Shown here piece by piece: positions 14,027 to 24,944 of a stretch of DNA of 64,000 bases. The stretch comes from Methyloversatilis sp. (GTDB lineage: Bacteria; Pseudomonadota; Gammaproteobacteria; Burkholderiales; Rhodocyclaceae), in NCBI RefSeq assembly GCF_030696805.1, contig NZ_JAUYRO010000092.1, positions 1-64,000 on the forward strand, given 5' to 3'. The notes beneath the pieces are model-generated. The model was not told the origin of the DNA, did not search any database, and saw only the letters and a program-made list of their open reading frames with translations. Made by a program: the position numbers and the translations under genes. Position 1 is the stretch's first letter, and every line of letters starts with the position of its first letter.

Positions 14027-14796
14027 CAATTAGGCCTGATCTTGTCCAGATCGACGTGCGAGTGATCCGCCATTTCCTCGCGCGCCTCGTCGTCGAGCTT
14101 GACGCCTGCCCGTTCCAGCTTTTCCATCAGGCAGGCGATCCGCCGGTCGTTCTCCAGTGCGTGATCGACCAGCGCAGTGAGCGCCTTGGCCATCGGGTCT
14201 TCCATGTCGCGGGTGACACCGTAGGCGGTGAAGCCGGCTTGTTCCGCGCGCCGCTTCTTCTCGTCATCGGCACCCGGCTCGCTGGCTTCGATGATGCGCG
14301 CCGGATTGCCCACCGCGGTCGCTCCGGCCGGAACGGGCTTCACGACGACTGCGCAGGAACCGATCTTGGCGCCGTCACCGACCTCAAACCCGCCCAGCAC
14401 CTGGGCGCCGGCGCCGATCACGACGCCGCGACCGAGTGTGGGGTGACGCTTGGCGCCGCGATACAAAGAGGTGCCGCCCAGCGTCACGCCTTGATAGATC
14501 GTGCAATCGTCACCGATGACCGCGGTTTCACCCACCACCACACCCATGCCGTGATCGATGAACACGCGCCGGCCGATCGACGCACCCGGGTGAATTTCGA
14601 TGCCGGTCAGCACGCGGGCGATGTGCGATATGAAGCGCCCCAGCCAGTGCAGGCCTGCGCCCCAGCAGGCGTGCGCCATGCGGTGCAGGATCAGCGCATG
14701 GATGCCCGGGTAGCAGGTGAGGACTTCGAATGACGAACGTGCGGCGGGGTCGCGTGCGAGCACGCTGGCAATGTCTTCGCGCAGATGGTGGAACAT
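14023..14796 (-). CDS. cysE: Serine O-acetyltransferase
   Basis: [39 protein letters not shown]; hexapeptide region [42 protein letters not shown]. Confidence 0.97.
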   Translation of the reverse strand: MFHHLREDIASVLARDPAARSSFEVLTCYPGIHALILHRMAHACWGAGLHWLGRFISHIARVLTGIEIHPGASIGRRVFIDHGMGVVVGETAVIGDDCTIYQGVTLGGTSLYRGAKRHPTLGRGVVIGAGAQVLGGFEVGDGAKIGSCAVVVKPVPAGATAVGNPARIIEASEPGADDEKKRRAEQAGFTAYGVTRDMEDPMAKALTALVDHALENDRRIACLMEKLERAGVKLDDEAREEMADHSHVDLDKIRPNC

Positions 14797-14952
14797 CCTT
14801 TTTCCCTATGAAACGCAGGTGGCGTTCGCGGTCAGTTGAAACCCGACGATTTTAGTCGGTTTTTGTGCACCTGCGTCAGGGTCCGTCCATCGTCCGACGT
14901 GGCCACATGCGGAACCACTGCCGTAGATGCAACAGCGCCGACTGCAACCGAC

Positions 14953-15729
14953 CTATCCGTTCGACCCCGGGCGCTTCTTCGGAATGCCGCCGATTGCTTT
15001 CAGCGCGCCCATCAGCAAATGAAGTTCTTCCGCCTCGACCTGAGTGCGACCGAACAGACGGCGCAGACGCGGCATCGCGCGGCCCGGATTGACCCGGTCG
15101 AGAAAGCCTGCGTCGAGCATCAGCTGTTCGAGCAGCGCGTACAGGCTTTCCAGCCCCTCGTGGCTGGCCAGCACCGGCGCTTCGCTGACGGCAGCCGGTG
15201 TGGCGGCAACGGCCACGCGCAATTCGTGGCACATGATCTGGGCCGCCGCCGCCACATTCAGCGAACGGTAGGTGTCGCTGGTCGAAATGGTGACCGGCAG
15301 CGAGCACATCGCCACTTCTTCATTGGTGAGCCCTGAACTTTCAGTACCGAACACCAGTGCCACCTCGGCGTCGCCGGCGGCCAGCAGCGTCGCAAGTTCA
15401 GTCGCTGCCGACCTGACGTCGCGCACCGGCAGCGCCATTTCACGCCGGCGCGCAGTCAGCGCCGCCTGCGCAACGGTGCCGGCCAGCGCGGCTTCGATCG
15501 TATCGACCACCACTGCGCGGTCCAGCACATCGGTCGCGCCGGAACTCATCGCGACCGCTTCGTCGTGTGGAAAGTGCTTCGGATTGACCAGATAGAGCCG
15601 CGACAGGCCCATCACCTTCATCGCCCGCGCGCAGGCGCCGATATTGCCGGGATGGGTGGTATGCGACATGACCACGCGCACCCGGTCAAGGGCGGCGTGA
15701 CGATCGGAAGGGGGAACAAGGGTATCCAT
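14953..15729 (-). CDS. trmJ: tRNA (cytidine/uridine-2'-O-)-methyltransferase TrmJ (SPOUT)
   Basis: VRVVMSHTTHPGNIGACARAMKVMGLSRLYLVNPKHFP; VALVFGTESSGLTNEEVAMCS; next to cysE. Confidence 0.9.
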   Translation of the reverse strand: MDTLVPPSDRHAALDRVRVVMSHTTHPGNIGACARAMKVMGLSRLYLVNPKHFPHDEAVAMSSGATDVLDRAVVVDTIEAALAGTVAQAALTARRREMALPVRDVRSAATELATLLAAGDAEVALVFGTESSGLTNEEVAMCSLPVTISTSDTYRSLNVAAAAQIMCHELRVAVAATPAAVSEAPVLASHEGLESLYALLEQLMLDAGFLDRVNPGRAMPRLRRLFGRTQVEAEELHLLMGALKAIGGIPKKRPGSNG

Positions 15730-15848
15730 CGGGAGTGGGGTCAGAGGTGAATTCCGGTGCGGGCCTCGAATTAAATCGCAACAGCCCCTAAAATGCTCGG
15801 CTTTCCCGCCGACTTGCGGACCGCACGGTCCGCGCACAGACACCTCCC

Positions 15849-16646
15849 ATGCATCCGACGCTCACCACCGCCGTCAAGGCCGCCCGCCGCGCAGGCCAGA
15901 TCATCACCCGCGCCAGCCAGGATGTAGACCTGCTGAAAGTCAGCAGCAAGCGCCAGAACGACTTCGTCACCGAAGTCGACCGCGCGGCCGAAGATGCCAT
16001 CATCGGCATCCTGCGCGAAGCCTATCCGGACCACGCCATCCTGGCCGAAGAGAGCGGCGCGTCCGGAGAGTCGGAGTACCGCTGGATCATCGATCCGCTC
16101 GACGGCACGACCAACTTCATCCACGGCATGCCCCAGTACGCGGTGTCGATCGCGCTCGAGCACCGGGGCCTGATGCAGTCGGCCGTCGTGTTTGACCCGG
16201 TGCGCAATGAGCTGTTCACTGCCAGCCGCGGCCGCGGCGCGTTCCTGAACGACCGCCGCATCCGCGTATCGCGCCGCGCCAAGCTGGGCGAAGCACTGAT
16301 CGGCACCGGCTTTCCGTACCGCGTGTGGGATCACGTCGATGCCTATCTGGGCATGTTCAAGGACCTGATGGAAAAAACCTCCGGCCTGCGCCGCCCGGGC
16401 GCTGCCGCGCTCGACCTGGCCTATGTTGCCTGCGGCCGGTTCGACGGCTTCTTCGAAATCGGCCTGTCGCCGTGGGACATCGCTGGAGGTGCCCTGCTGG
16501 TGACCGAAGCCGGCGGTCTGGTCGGCAATCTGACCGGTGAAACCGGCTATCTGGACAGCGGCAATCTGGTCGCCTCCACGCCGCGCATCTTCCCGGCCCT
16601 GCTGGCCGCGATCGAGCCGCACCTGACGGACGCACTGCGCAGCTGA
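15849..16646 (+). CDS. suhB: Inositol monophosphatase / SuhB
   Basis: [57 protein letters not shown]. Confidence 0.95.
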   Translation: MHPTLTTAVKAARRAGQIITRASQDVDLLKVSSKRQNDFVTEVDRAAEDAIIGILREAYPDHAILAEESGASGESEYRWIIDPLDGTTNFIHGMPQYAVSIALEHRGLMQSAVVFDPVRNELFTASRGRGAFLNDRRIRVSRRAKLGEALIGTGFPYRVWDHVDAYLGMFKDLMEKTSGLRRPGAAALDLAYVACGRFDGFFEIGLSPWDIAGGALLVTEAGGLVGNLTGETGYLDSGNLVASTPRIFPALLAAIEPHLTDALRS

Positions 16647-16724
16647 CCGCGGGCCGCCCGTGGCGGCAGCGGTCGCGAACGAGTATTCTTACCAGATCCC
16701 GATCGATCAGCGCCAGGTACGACC

Positions 16725-16937
16725 ATGACAAGCACTGCCATGCTGTCCAGCAAATTCCAGATTTCCATCCCCAAGGCCGTGCGCGAGGCGCAGCAATGGG
16801 AAGCCGGGCAGGAATTTGTGTTCATTCCGAAAGGCAAGGGCGTGCTGTTGATGCCGGTACCCGATGCGACTCAGCTGGCCGGCATCGCGCGGGGCGCGTC
16901 CAGCGAGGACACGCGCGACCGCGAGGACCGCTATTGA
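16725..16937 (+). CDS. AbrB/MazE-type antitoxin (VapB-like)
   Basis: AMLSSKFQISIPKAVREAQQWEAGQEFVFIPKGKGVLLMPV (SpoVT/AbrB fold); TGATG overlap with the toxin ORF. Confidence 0.88.
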   Translation: MTSTAMLSSKFQISIPKAVREAQQWEAGQEFVFIPKGKGVLLMPVPDATQLAGIARGASSEDTRDREDRY

Positions 16938-17326
16938 TGTCGGCCGCCGCGTGCGTGGTCGATACCTCGGCGTGGATCGAGTGGCTCATCGGCAGCGACC
17001 TCGGCGAAATCATCGGCAAGGAACTACCGGAGCGCCCGCAGTGCATCGTCCCCACCATCGTGCAGCTTGAACTGTCGAAATGGCTGATGCGCGAAGTCGG
17101 CGACGACAAGGCCGACCAGGTCATCGCCTACACGCAGAAATGCGTCGTCGCACCGCTCGACACGCGCATCGCCCTGCTCGCGGCGGACCTGCATCGCGCG
17201 CATCGGCTCGCCACGGCCGATGCCATCGTGTATGCCACGGCGCGCGAATACAAGGCTGACCTGATCACGTGCGACCGGCACTTCGACGGGCTGCCGGGCG
17301 TGCGGCTTTTTCCAAAAGCGGGCTGA
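16937..17326 (+). CDS. PIN domain ribonuclease toxin (VapC-like)
   Basis: VVDTSAWIEWLIGS, IVQLELSKWL, LATADAIVYATARE, LITCDRHFDGLPGV: PIN acidic residues conserved. Confidence 0.92.
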   Translation: MSAAACVVDTSAWIEWLIGSDLGEIIGKELPERPQCIVPTIVQLELSKWLMREVGDDKADQVIAYTQKCVVAPLDTRIALLAADLHRAHRLATADAIVYATAREYKADLITCDRHFDGLPGVRLFPKAG

Positions 17327-17335
17327 ACGTCAAAA

Positions 17336-19903
17336 ATGAATTCATCGAACGGCCTGCCCCAGATTGATCCGTCGCACACACCGATGATGCAGCAGTATCT
17401 CGGCTTCAAGCGGCAGCACCCCGATCTGCTGGTGTTCTACCGGATGGGGGATTTCTACGAGCTGTTCTTCGAGGACGCGATCCGCGCCGCGCGGCTGCTC
17501 GACATCACGCAGACCCATCGCGGCCAGTCGGCCGGCCAGCCGATTCCGATGGCGGGCGTGCCCTTTCACGCGCTCGAGCAGTACCTGGCGCGGCTGGTGA
17601 AGATGGGCGAGTCGGTGGTCATCGTCGAACAGATCGGCGACCCTGCGACGTCCAAGGGACCGGTCGAGCGCGCGATTGCGCGCATCGTCACGCCGGGCAC
17701 GCTGACCGACGCCAGCCTGCTCGACGAGCGCGCCGATTCGCTGCTGATGGCGCTGCATGTCGAGCGCGCCCGGGCCGGTGTGGCATGGCTCAATCTGGCC
17801 AGCGGCGAACTGAAACTGACCGAAGTCGCCGCCAATGTGCTGCCATCGCTGCTCGACCGGCTGCGCCCGGCCGAACTGCTGGTGGCCGACAGCGGCACGG
17901 CACCGGACGGCAGTTGGGCCGTCACGTCGCGCAGCGCCTGGCAGTTCGACGCGGGCGAAGCCACGCGCCTGCTCTGCGAACACTTCGGCAGTCGCGATCT
18001 GGCCGCCTTCGACGTGGTCGAGGTGCCGATCGCGCTGGCCGCCTGTGGTGCGCTGTTCAGCTACGCGCAGGCGACACAGCAGCGCGCGCTGGCACACGTG
18101 ACGACACTCGCCGTCGAACACGATTCGGCCTGGCTGCGCATGGACGCCGCCACCCGCCGCAATCTCGAACTGACCGAAACGCTGCGCGGCGAAACCTCCC
18201 CCACGCTGCTGTCGCTGCTCGACAGCTGCGCCACCTCGATGGGGTCGCGCTGGCTGCGCCGCTGCCTGCACCACCCGCTGCGCGAACGCGCGCAGGCCGA
18301 GGCGCGGCACCAGGCGGTCGATGCACTGCGAACCGACACAACCGCCGATTCGTTGCACGACGCGCTGCGCGGGCTGGCCGACATCGAGCGCATCGGCGCG
18401 CGCATCGCGCTGCGCACCGCGCGGCCGCGCGATCTGTCCAGCCTGCGCGACAGTCTGGCGCGCCTGGACGACATCGCCGCCGCCGTGCCGCTGGATGGCG
18501 GCCTGCTCGATGACGCGCGCGCCACGCTGGCGCAGCCACTTGACGCCGCCGCCCTGCTCGCCCGCGCCATCATGGACGAGCCGGCATCGCAACTGCGCGA
18601 CGGCCGCGTCATGCGCGCCGGCTTCGACACCGAACTGGACGAGCTGCGCGGCCTGCAGGACAACTGCGGCGAATTCCTGCTCGCACTGGAAGCACGCGAG
18701 CGCAGCCGCACCGGCATCGCCAACCTCAAGGTCGAATACAACCGCGTACACGGCTTCTATATAGAGGTGACGAACGCCCATGTCGAACGCATCCCGGACG
18801 ACTACCGGCGCCGGCAGACGCTGAAGAACGCCGAGCGCTACATCACGCCGGAGCTGAAAACCTTCGAGGACCGCGCACTGTCGGCCGCCGAACGCGCCAC
18901 CTCGCGCGAAAAGCACCTGTACGAACAACTGCTGGACGCACTCGCCCCGGATCTGCCGGCACTCGGCGACATCGCCCGTGCGCTGGCGCTGCTCGACGGA
19001 CTGCTCGCCTTCGCGCGCGCGGCGCAGCGCCACGACTATTGCCGGCCGCAGTTCGTCGACGAACCCGAAATCACGATCGTGCGCGGGCGCCACCCGGTGG
19101 TCGAACAACAGGTCGACAGCTTCATCGCCAACGACACGGCCATGCATGACGCGCGGCGCATGCTGCTGATCACCGGCCCGAACATGGGCGGCAAGTCGAC
19201 CTATATGCGCCAGGTCGCACTGATCGCGCTGATGGCACACTGCGGCTGCCCGGTGCCGGCGCAGTCGGCGCGACTCGGCCCGCTCGATGCGATCCACACC
19301 CGCATCGGGGCATCCGACGACCTGGCCTCCGGCCGTTCGACCTTCATGGTCGAAATGACCGAAGCGGCCGGCATCCTGCATGGCGCGACCGAGCGCAGCC
19401 TGGTGCTGATGGACGAAATCGGCCGCGGCACCTCGACTTTCGACGGCGTCGCACTCGCCCAGTCCATCGCCCGCCATCTGCTGACGCGCAACCGCAGCTG
19501 GACGCTGTTCGCCACCCACTACTTCGAACTGACGCAGCTCGCGCAGAGCCATCCGAGCTGCGCCAACATGCACCTGGACGCGGTCGAGCACGGCAAGCGC
19601 ATCGTGTTCCTGCATGCCATCGAAGAGGGTCCGGCGTCGCAGTCATATGGCATTGAAGTGGCGGCGCTCGCCGGGGTGCCCGGCACGGTGATCCGCGACG
19701 CGCGCCGCGCACTGCAGCAGCTCGAAGCCAGCCGCATCAGCGCCGGCCCGCAGGCCGACCTGTTCGCCCCTGCTGCCCCACCGCCGGAACCGGCCACTCA
19801 CGCCGCGGTCGATGCGCTGGCCGCGCTCGACCCCGACAGCCTGAGCCCGCGCGAAGCACTCGATGCACTCTATGCGCTGAAGAAGCTGGTACAGGAGAGT
19901 TGA
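17336..19903 (+). CDS. mutS: DNA mismatch repair protein MutS
   Basis: [34 protein letters not shown]; Walker [34 protein letters not shown]. Confidence 0.98.
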   Translation: MNSSNGLPQIDPSHTPMMQQYLGFKRQHPDLLVFYRMGDFYELFFEDAIRAARLLDITQTHRGQSAGQPIPMAGVPFHALEQYLARLVKMGESVVIVEQIGDPATSKGPVERAIARIVTPGTLTDASLLDERADSLLMALHVERARAGVAWLNLASGELKLTEVAANVLPSLLDRLRPAELLVADSGTAPDGSWAVTSRSAWQFDAGEATRLLCEHFGSRDLAAFDVVEVPIALAACGALFSYAQATQQRALAHVTTLAVEHDSAWLRMDAATRRNLELTETLRGETSPTLLSLLDSCATSMGSRWLRRCLHHPLRERAQAEARHQAVDALRTDTTADSLHDALRGLADIERIGARIALRTARPRDLSSLRDSLARLDDIAAAVPLDGGLLDDARATLAQPLDAAALLARAIMDEPASQLRDGRVMRAGFDTELDELRGLQDNCGEFLLALEARERSRTGIANLKVEYNRVHGFYIEVTNAHVERIPDDYRRRQTLKNAERYITPELKTFEDRALSAAERATSREKHLYEQLLDALAPDLPALGDIARALALLDGLLAFARAAQRHDYCRPQFVDEPEITIVRGRHPVVEQQVDSFIANDTAMHDARRMLLITGPNMGGKSTYMRQVALIALMAHCGCPVPAQSARLGPLDAIHTRIGASDDLASGRSTFMVEMTEAAGILHGATERSLVLMDEIGRGTSTFDGVALAQSIARHLLTRNRSWTLFATHYFELTQLAQSHPSCANMHLDAVEHGKRIVFLHAIEEGPASQSYGIEVAALAGVPGTVIRDARRALQQLEASRISAGPQADLFAPAAPPPEPATHAAVDALAALDPDSLSPREALDALYALKKLVQES

Positions 19904-19969
19904 GATCGTCTGGTGCGGAAGTTCCCCGCATCCGCAGCACCACCTGACCACCAAGGAAACGAACACAAC

Positions 19970-20359
19970 ATGACTTACGCAATCATCTGGATCATCACCG
20001 CGCTGCTGCTCGGCCTCTGGACCTTGCTCACCTGGACGGCAGACGCCGTGCTCACGTGGCCGGGCTGGAGCGCCGACACGTTGGCGACCTGGCCGGGCTG
20101 GGTGGTGAGCCTGCAGCCGCCGGTGTGGCTGGCGCCCTGGCTGCCCGAAGTCTGGCTGGAGTCGGCGCGCCAAACCCTGCTCGACTGGGGGCCGACAATA
20201 CAGGCGTCGCTGCAGCAGATTCCCGACCTGACCGGCTGGCTGAGCGCCATCGTGTGGGCAATCTGGCTGGTCGGTGCCGTCGGCTTCCTGCTGATGGGGC
20301 TCGCCGCCAGCGCGATCGCGCGCATGCTGCTGCCGCGCAAACCCGAGCCGGCAGGCTGA
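19970..20359 (+). CDS. Trp-rich small membrane protein of unknown function
   Basis: 129 aa from ATG 19970 with hydrophobic N- and C-terminal segments; 14 Trp, including LTWPGW/ATWPGW. Confidence 0.65.
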   Translation: MTYAIIWIITALLLGLWTLLTWTADAVLTWPGWSADTLATWPGWVVSLQPPVWLAPWLPEVWLESARQTLLDWGPTIQASLQQIPDLTGWLSAIVWAIWLVGAVGFLLMGLAASAIARMLLPRKPEPAG

Positions 20360-20372
20360 CCTTCGGAACCGC

Positions 20373-22823
20373 TCAGGCGCGGTCCATTCTTGCAGCGACC
20401 GCTTCCGGATTCCACGATGACATGAAGCGAAGCACCTCTGCGCCTTCGACCGGCCGGCTGACCAGAAAGCCCTGCATCAGCGCGCAGCCTCGGCTGCGCA
20501 GCAGCCGGGCTTCGTCGACGTTCTCGACCCCCTCCGCGACGGCCGTCATCTTGAGGGCGCGCGACATGGCGAGAATGGTGTCGACCAGCACCTGCGCCTC
20601 GCTGTCGCTGGCCAGATCACGCACGAAACTTCGATCGATCTTGAGCGTGTCGAACGGGAAGCGGCGGATATAGCTGAGCGCCGAGTATCCGGTGCCGAAA
20701 TCGTCCAGCGCGATCAGAAAGCCTTCGCTGCGCAGGATGTTGAGCGTGGCGACGGCCTCTTCCGTATTGTCCATCAGCACCGATTCGGTGATTTCGAGCT
20801 CGACACGATGCGGTTCCAGTCCCGCGGTCGCCGTGCGTACCTGATCGATGAAATGACTCAGCCCGAGCTGCACAGCCGACACATTGATCGAGACGCGCAG
20901 CCCGGACGGCCAGCCTGCGGCCTGCCGGCAGGCTTCGGTCAGCACCCACTCACCGATGACCGGCATCAGGCCGCACGCCTCGGCGATCGGAATGAATTCA
21001 GCGGGTGACACGTCGCCCCGTTCCGGGTGATGCCAGCGCAGCAGCGCTTCGAAGCCACTGACGACCCAGGTGTCGAGAGACACCTGGGGTTGAAACACAA
21101 GCCGCATTTCGCCGCGCTGCACGGCGCCCTGCAGCGCGCTCTGGATGTCGCTGCGGCGCTGCGCCAGCTCGGCCATCGAGCCGTCGAAGAAACAATATCG
21201 GCTGCCACCGCCGTGCTTGGCCGCATACAGCGCAAGGTCCGCACGCTTGAGCAGTACATCGACATCGGTGCCATCGTGCGGCGCAAGCGCCACACCGATG
21301 CTGGTGCGCACGGTCAGGCGCTGTTCGTGGATATCACAGGGGGTCTTGAGCCCTTCGAGCAGCCGGTCAAGCTGCATGCGCACGGTGTCGGCACCGGCGA
21401 CGCCGCGCAGCAGGATCGCAAATTCATCGCCACCGAGCCGGGCCACCGTGTCCGAGCGTCGGGTGTAAAACAGCAGCCGCTGCGCAAACGCCTGCAGGAA
21501 CAGGTCGCCCGATGCATGACCCAGCGTGTCGTTCACATCCTTGAACCCGTCCAGATCGAGGCAGATCACGGCTAACGGCTGCATCGCTGTCGGGTGCGAC
21601 GCGAGGTGAGCGGCCAGTTCGTCGTGGAACTGGTTGCGGTTGACCAGGCCGGTCAGGGCGTCGTTGTGCGCCAGCCACGCAAGACGTCGGTTGATCGTCT
21701 GATTCTCGGTCACGTCCGCGGCCACGCCGCGCCAACCTGTCAGCTGGCCATGATCATCGAGCAGCGGGCGCGCACTGAGCGACCAGCACCGGTAACCCGA
21801 TGCATTGCTGAGCGGGAGCAGCAGGTCCCGAAACGGCGCGCCGCGCGCAAAGGTGCGATAGACGACACGCCAGGCCGCACGCATATCGTTCGACACGCTT
21901 GCCATCGGTTTCAGGGTGATGGCTGCATGCGTGCTTCGCAGATCGTCAGCCAGCGTGGATAACGCTGTTTCAAGCCGTGGCGACACATGAACGAAGCGCC
22001 AGTTGGCATCAAGTTCCCACAACAGGTCGCTGGCATGATTTTCGAAGTCGCGGAGCAACAGTCCGATCACCTCGTTCTGACGATCTGCACGCGCCTCGGC
22101 AGTCAAGCGTGCGCCAAGTGTGCGGGCTGCCGCCCACGAGCTGAAGATGACCATGACGCAGTAGATGAGGAGCATCAGCGCGAGGCCACCTGCGTGGCTG
22201 TGGTTCTCGACCGCCACTGCGATCGCCGCCCCCGCACCGAGAATGAGCACGTATGCAGTCGCTGCGAATGGAACGCTCGACAGCGCAAAGGCGCCGGCGC
22301 CGAGCATGCCGCAGGTCACCATGGCCACGAACAGACGCAGATTCGGATCGGGTACGCCATACAGCGCAATCGGCATCATGGCCCAGGCCAGCGAAAGCGC
22401 GCTGGCCTGGGCCACGACATGTCGTATCGCCCGCCTGGACGCGCTCTGCCGTGCCGGGCGAGACTGTGACTTGAGCCAGCCGTGAAGGCCGAACGCAGCG
22501 ATGGCCGAAATCACCGCCGCCCAGGTCACGAGGAATACGTGCGACGCCGCTGACCAGGTTGCCATGCAGACGATGGCGGCGTTGATCACGTTGATCACCA
22601 TCGCCATCGGCGTGTAGCGCAGGAGCGCCTCGATCTGGCGCGCCCTGAAGCGGGCGGCGGTCGCTTCGTCGACGTCGTAGGCGCGGAAGAACTCGCGCGC
22701 GGCGCGCATCACACGCGGCATGCCCATGAATCGGCAGAGCCTGCCCGGCAGGGGCGTGACGCGATCTGTCTGCCGCGACACGACTGCGCCAGGCAGGTTC
22801 GGCCTTTGCTGGAAATCAGACAC
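20373..22823 (-). CDS. Membrane-anchored PAS-GGDEF-EAL c-di-GMP protein
   Basis: N-terminal hydrophobic helices, RRSDTVARLGGDEFAILL (intact GGDEF and RxxD I-site), FEALLRWHHPERG, ELEITESVLM, LDDFGTGYSALSYIRRFPFDTLKIDRSFV. Confidence 0.93.
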   Translation of the reverse strand: MSDFQQRPNLPGAVVSRQTDRVTPLPGRLCRFMGMPRVMRAAREFFRAYDVDEATAARFRARQIEALLRYTPMAMVINVINAAIVCMATWSAASHVFLVTWAAVISAIAAFGLHGWLKSQSRPARQSASRRAIRHVVAQASALSLAWAMMPIALYGVPDPNLRLFVAMVTCGMLGAGAFALSSVPFAATAYVLILGAGAAIAVAVENHSHAGGLALMLLIYCVMVIFSSWAAARTLGARLTAEARADRQNEVIGLLLRDFENHASDLLWELDANWRFVHVSPRLETALSTLADDLRSTHAAITLKPMASVSNDMRAAWRVVYRTFARGAPFRDLLLPLSNASGYRCWSLSARPLLDDHGQLTGWRGVAADVTENQTINRRLAWLAHNDALTGLVNRNQFHDELAAHLASHPTAMQPLAVICLDLDGFKDVNDTLGHASGDLFLQAFAQRLLFYTRRSDTVARLGGDEFAILLRGVAGADTVRMQLDRLLEGLKTPCDIHEQRLTVRTSIGVALAPHDGTDVDVLLKRADLALYAAKHGGGSRYCFFDGSMAELAQRRSDIQSALQGAVQRGEMRLVFQPQVSLDTWVVSGFEALLRWHHPERGDVSPAEFIPIAEACGLMPVIGEWVLTEACRQAAGWPSGLRVSINVSAVQLGLSHFIDQVRTATAGLEPHRVELEITESVLMDNTEEAVATLNILRSEGFLIALDDFGTGYSALSYIRRFPFDTLKIDRSFVRDLASDSEAQVLVDTILAMSRALKMTAVAEGVENVDEARLLRSRGCALMQGFLVSRPVEGAEVLRFMSSWNPEAVAARMDRA

Positions 22824-23070
22824 GAGGAGCGGGTATCGACAGCCGGGCGGCGTGCCGACCGGACACCGTCGGCGACCTGCAACTGTCGTGTACCTTGCCC
22901 ACGACAGAACGGCTTGCCCGGACGCCCGGGCGGTGGCACTTGAAGTCCGAAATCTTCATGCATGATCGAAAGGACAGTGGATTCAAGTGCTTCGGCACGC
23001 GAGGTGCGAACTTGAGCGCTGGACCGTCAAGCAATGTAACGCGCTCCACACGACCGTATCGATCGGCGGG

Positions 23071-24225
23071 CTACGTCGTCACCGCAGGCGGACGCGGGTG
23101 CAGCGGCATCACGTGCACCAGGGCTGAATCGAGACGCACGGCCAGCCGGTCGCCGTTGGCGATGCGCTGGCGTTGCGGCCCGGCCAGCGTGATGCGCAGA
23201 CTGATCTGCGGATTGCGCTCCAGCGTGAGCGATGCGAGCGTGATTTCGCCCAGATGGCGGGCGTCGCTCACCCGCGCGTCCAGTGTCTGACCGCTGCCAT
23301 CGGCGCCGAGCAGGATGCCGTCACCCGGCACGACCCAGTTCACCGGCTGGCCCGGCTTGATCTTTCCCTTGTCGCGCACTTCGAGCAGCATGGCTTCGCC
23401 CTCCCCCTCGCCACCAGACTCGGTCACCCACTTCAGCAAGCCCCAGCCGGCGCGACCCGACGGCCCCACCCAGACGCCCTGGAAACGGTTGTGCATGCCC
23501 ACCAGATCAGCCACACGCGCATTGCGCGGCGCCCGGTGGATGTGCTCGGGCGGCCCCTCCTGCAGTACCGCGCCGGCATCCATCACCACCAGACGGTCGG
23601 CCAGCAGGCGCGCCTCGTTCAGGTCATGGGTCACCAGCAGGATCGGGATGTCGAGGTCGCTGCGCAACTGGGCCAGCAAGCGGTACAGCCCCTGCCGGCT
23701 CATCTGGTCGACCGCTGAAAACGGTTCGTCGAGCAGCAGCAGCTTCGGTTCGCGGGCCAGCGCACGCGCCACCGCCACACGCTGCTGCTGGCCACCCGAC
23801 AGCGTGCCCGGCCGCCGCTGTTGCTGCTCGCCGGACAGGCGTACATGGTCCAGCCAGCGCCGGGCCTGAGCGTCGCGCTCGGCCGCCGGCAGATGCAGCA
23901 TGGCCAGTGCGACGTTGTCGGCTGCGCTCAGATGCGGCATCAATGCGTAGTTCTGGAACACCAGTCCGACATGCCGACGCTGTGGCGGCAGGAAGACGCC
24001 CTGATCACTGTCGCACCACAGCTGCCCGCCGACCTCGATGAGGCCGCGCTGCGGGCGCATCAGCCCGGCCAGTACGCGCAGCATCGACGTCTTGCCAGCG
24101 CCCGATGGTCCGACCAGTGCGAGCAGTTCGCCGGCCGCGCACTCGAAGCGGCCGCGCAGCGGCATCGGTTCGCTCTGATCGATATCGACGCGCAAGGCGC
24201 GCCGGGCATCGCCCCCGCCGCTCAT
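23071..24225 (-). CDS. modC: Molybdate ABC transporter ATP-binding protein
   Basis: GPSGAGKTSMLRVLAGL, LSGGQQQRVAVARALA, C-terminal TOBE-like region; ATGA overlap with modB. Confidence 0.93.
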   Translation of the reverse strand: MSGGGDARRALRVDIDQSEPMPLRGRFECAAGELLALVGPSGAGKTSMLRVLAGLMRPQRGLIEVGGQLWCDSDQGVFLPPQRRHVGLVFQNYALMPHLSAADNVALAMLHLPAAERDAQARRWLDHVRLSGEQQQRRPGTLSGGQQQRVAVARALAREPKLLLLDEPFSAVDQMSRQGLYRLLAQLRSDLDIPILLVTHDLNEARLLADRLVVMDAGAVLQEGPPEHIHRAPRNARVADLVGMHNRFQGVWVGPSGRAGWGLLKWVTESGGEGEGEAMLLEVRDKGKIKPGQPVNWVVPGDGILLGADGSGQTLDARVSDARHLGEITLASLTLERNPQISLRITLAGPQRQRIANGDRLAVRLDSALVHVMPLHPRPPAVTT

Positions 24226-24887
24226 CGTCTGGCCACCAGTCTGGCCGACGCGAAGAACGACGCCGCCACCGCCCCGAGCGACAACAGCAGCAGCAGCAAC
24301 GCCATGCGGTCGGCACCGGCGAGGTCAAACGACTGTACGCGGTCATAGATGGAAATGGCCACCGTCTTGGTTTCGCCCGGAATGCTGCCGCCCATCATCA
24401 GCACCACGCCGAATTCGCCCAGCGTATGGACAAAGGTGAGCACCATCGCCGACAGGATGCCCGGCCAGGCCAGCGGCAGTTCAACGCGCCAGAAGGTCTG
24501 CCAGCCGCTCAGCCCGCAAACAGCCGCCGCTTCGGCGAGGTTCCCGGGTATCGCTTCGAATGCGCGCTGCACCGGCTGCACGATGAATGGAATGTTGAAT
24601 ACCAGCGATGCAATCAACAGGCCGGCGAAGTTGAAGGTCAGCCTGACATCGAAGCTGTCGAGCAGCCAGCGCCCCAGCGGCGAGCCGGCGCCGAGCGACA
24701 CCAGAAGGTAGTAACCCAGCACCGTCGGCGGCAGCACCAGCGGCAGCACGACGAACGCTTCGACCCACGCCTTGCCGTAAAAGCGTGTCCGCGCCAGCCA
24801 GCGCCCGGCCAGTACGCCGAATGGCAACAGCACCAGCAGCGTCACCGCTGCAAGTTCGATCGACAGCGAAAAGGCCTGCCAGTCCAT
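24222..24887 (-). CDS. modB: Molybdate ABC transporter permease
   Basis: VVLPLVLPPTVLGYYLL, LAWPGILSAMVLTFVHTLGEFGVVLMMGG. Confidence 0.95.
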   Translation of the reverse strand: MDWQAFSLSIELAAVTLLVLLPFGVLAGRWLARTRFYGKAWVEAFVVLPLVLPPTVLGYYLLVSLGAGSPLGRWLLDSFDVRLTFNFAGLLIASLVFNIPFIVQPVQRAFEAIPGNLAEAAAVCGLSGWQTFWRVELPLAWPGILSAMVLTFVHTLGEFGVVLMMGGSIPGETKTVAISIYDRVQSFDLAGADRMALLLLLLSLGAVAASFFASARLVARR

Positions 24888-24944
24888 GTCAGCCCCGGTT
24901 TGCGGACCAGCAGGCTGGCGTCAGCCGCGGTGATGGATGCATGG

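Noticed and set aside
17342-19615. 757-aa ORF antisense to mutS
   Set aside because: Shadow ORF from GC-rich third-position bias; composition (Gln/Arg/Ala/His-rich) and total overlap with an unmistakable mutS.
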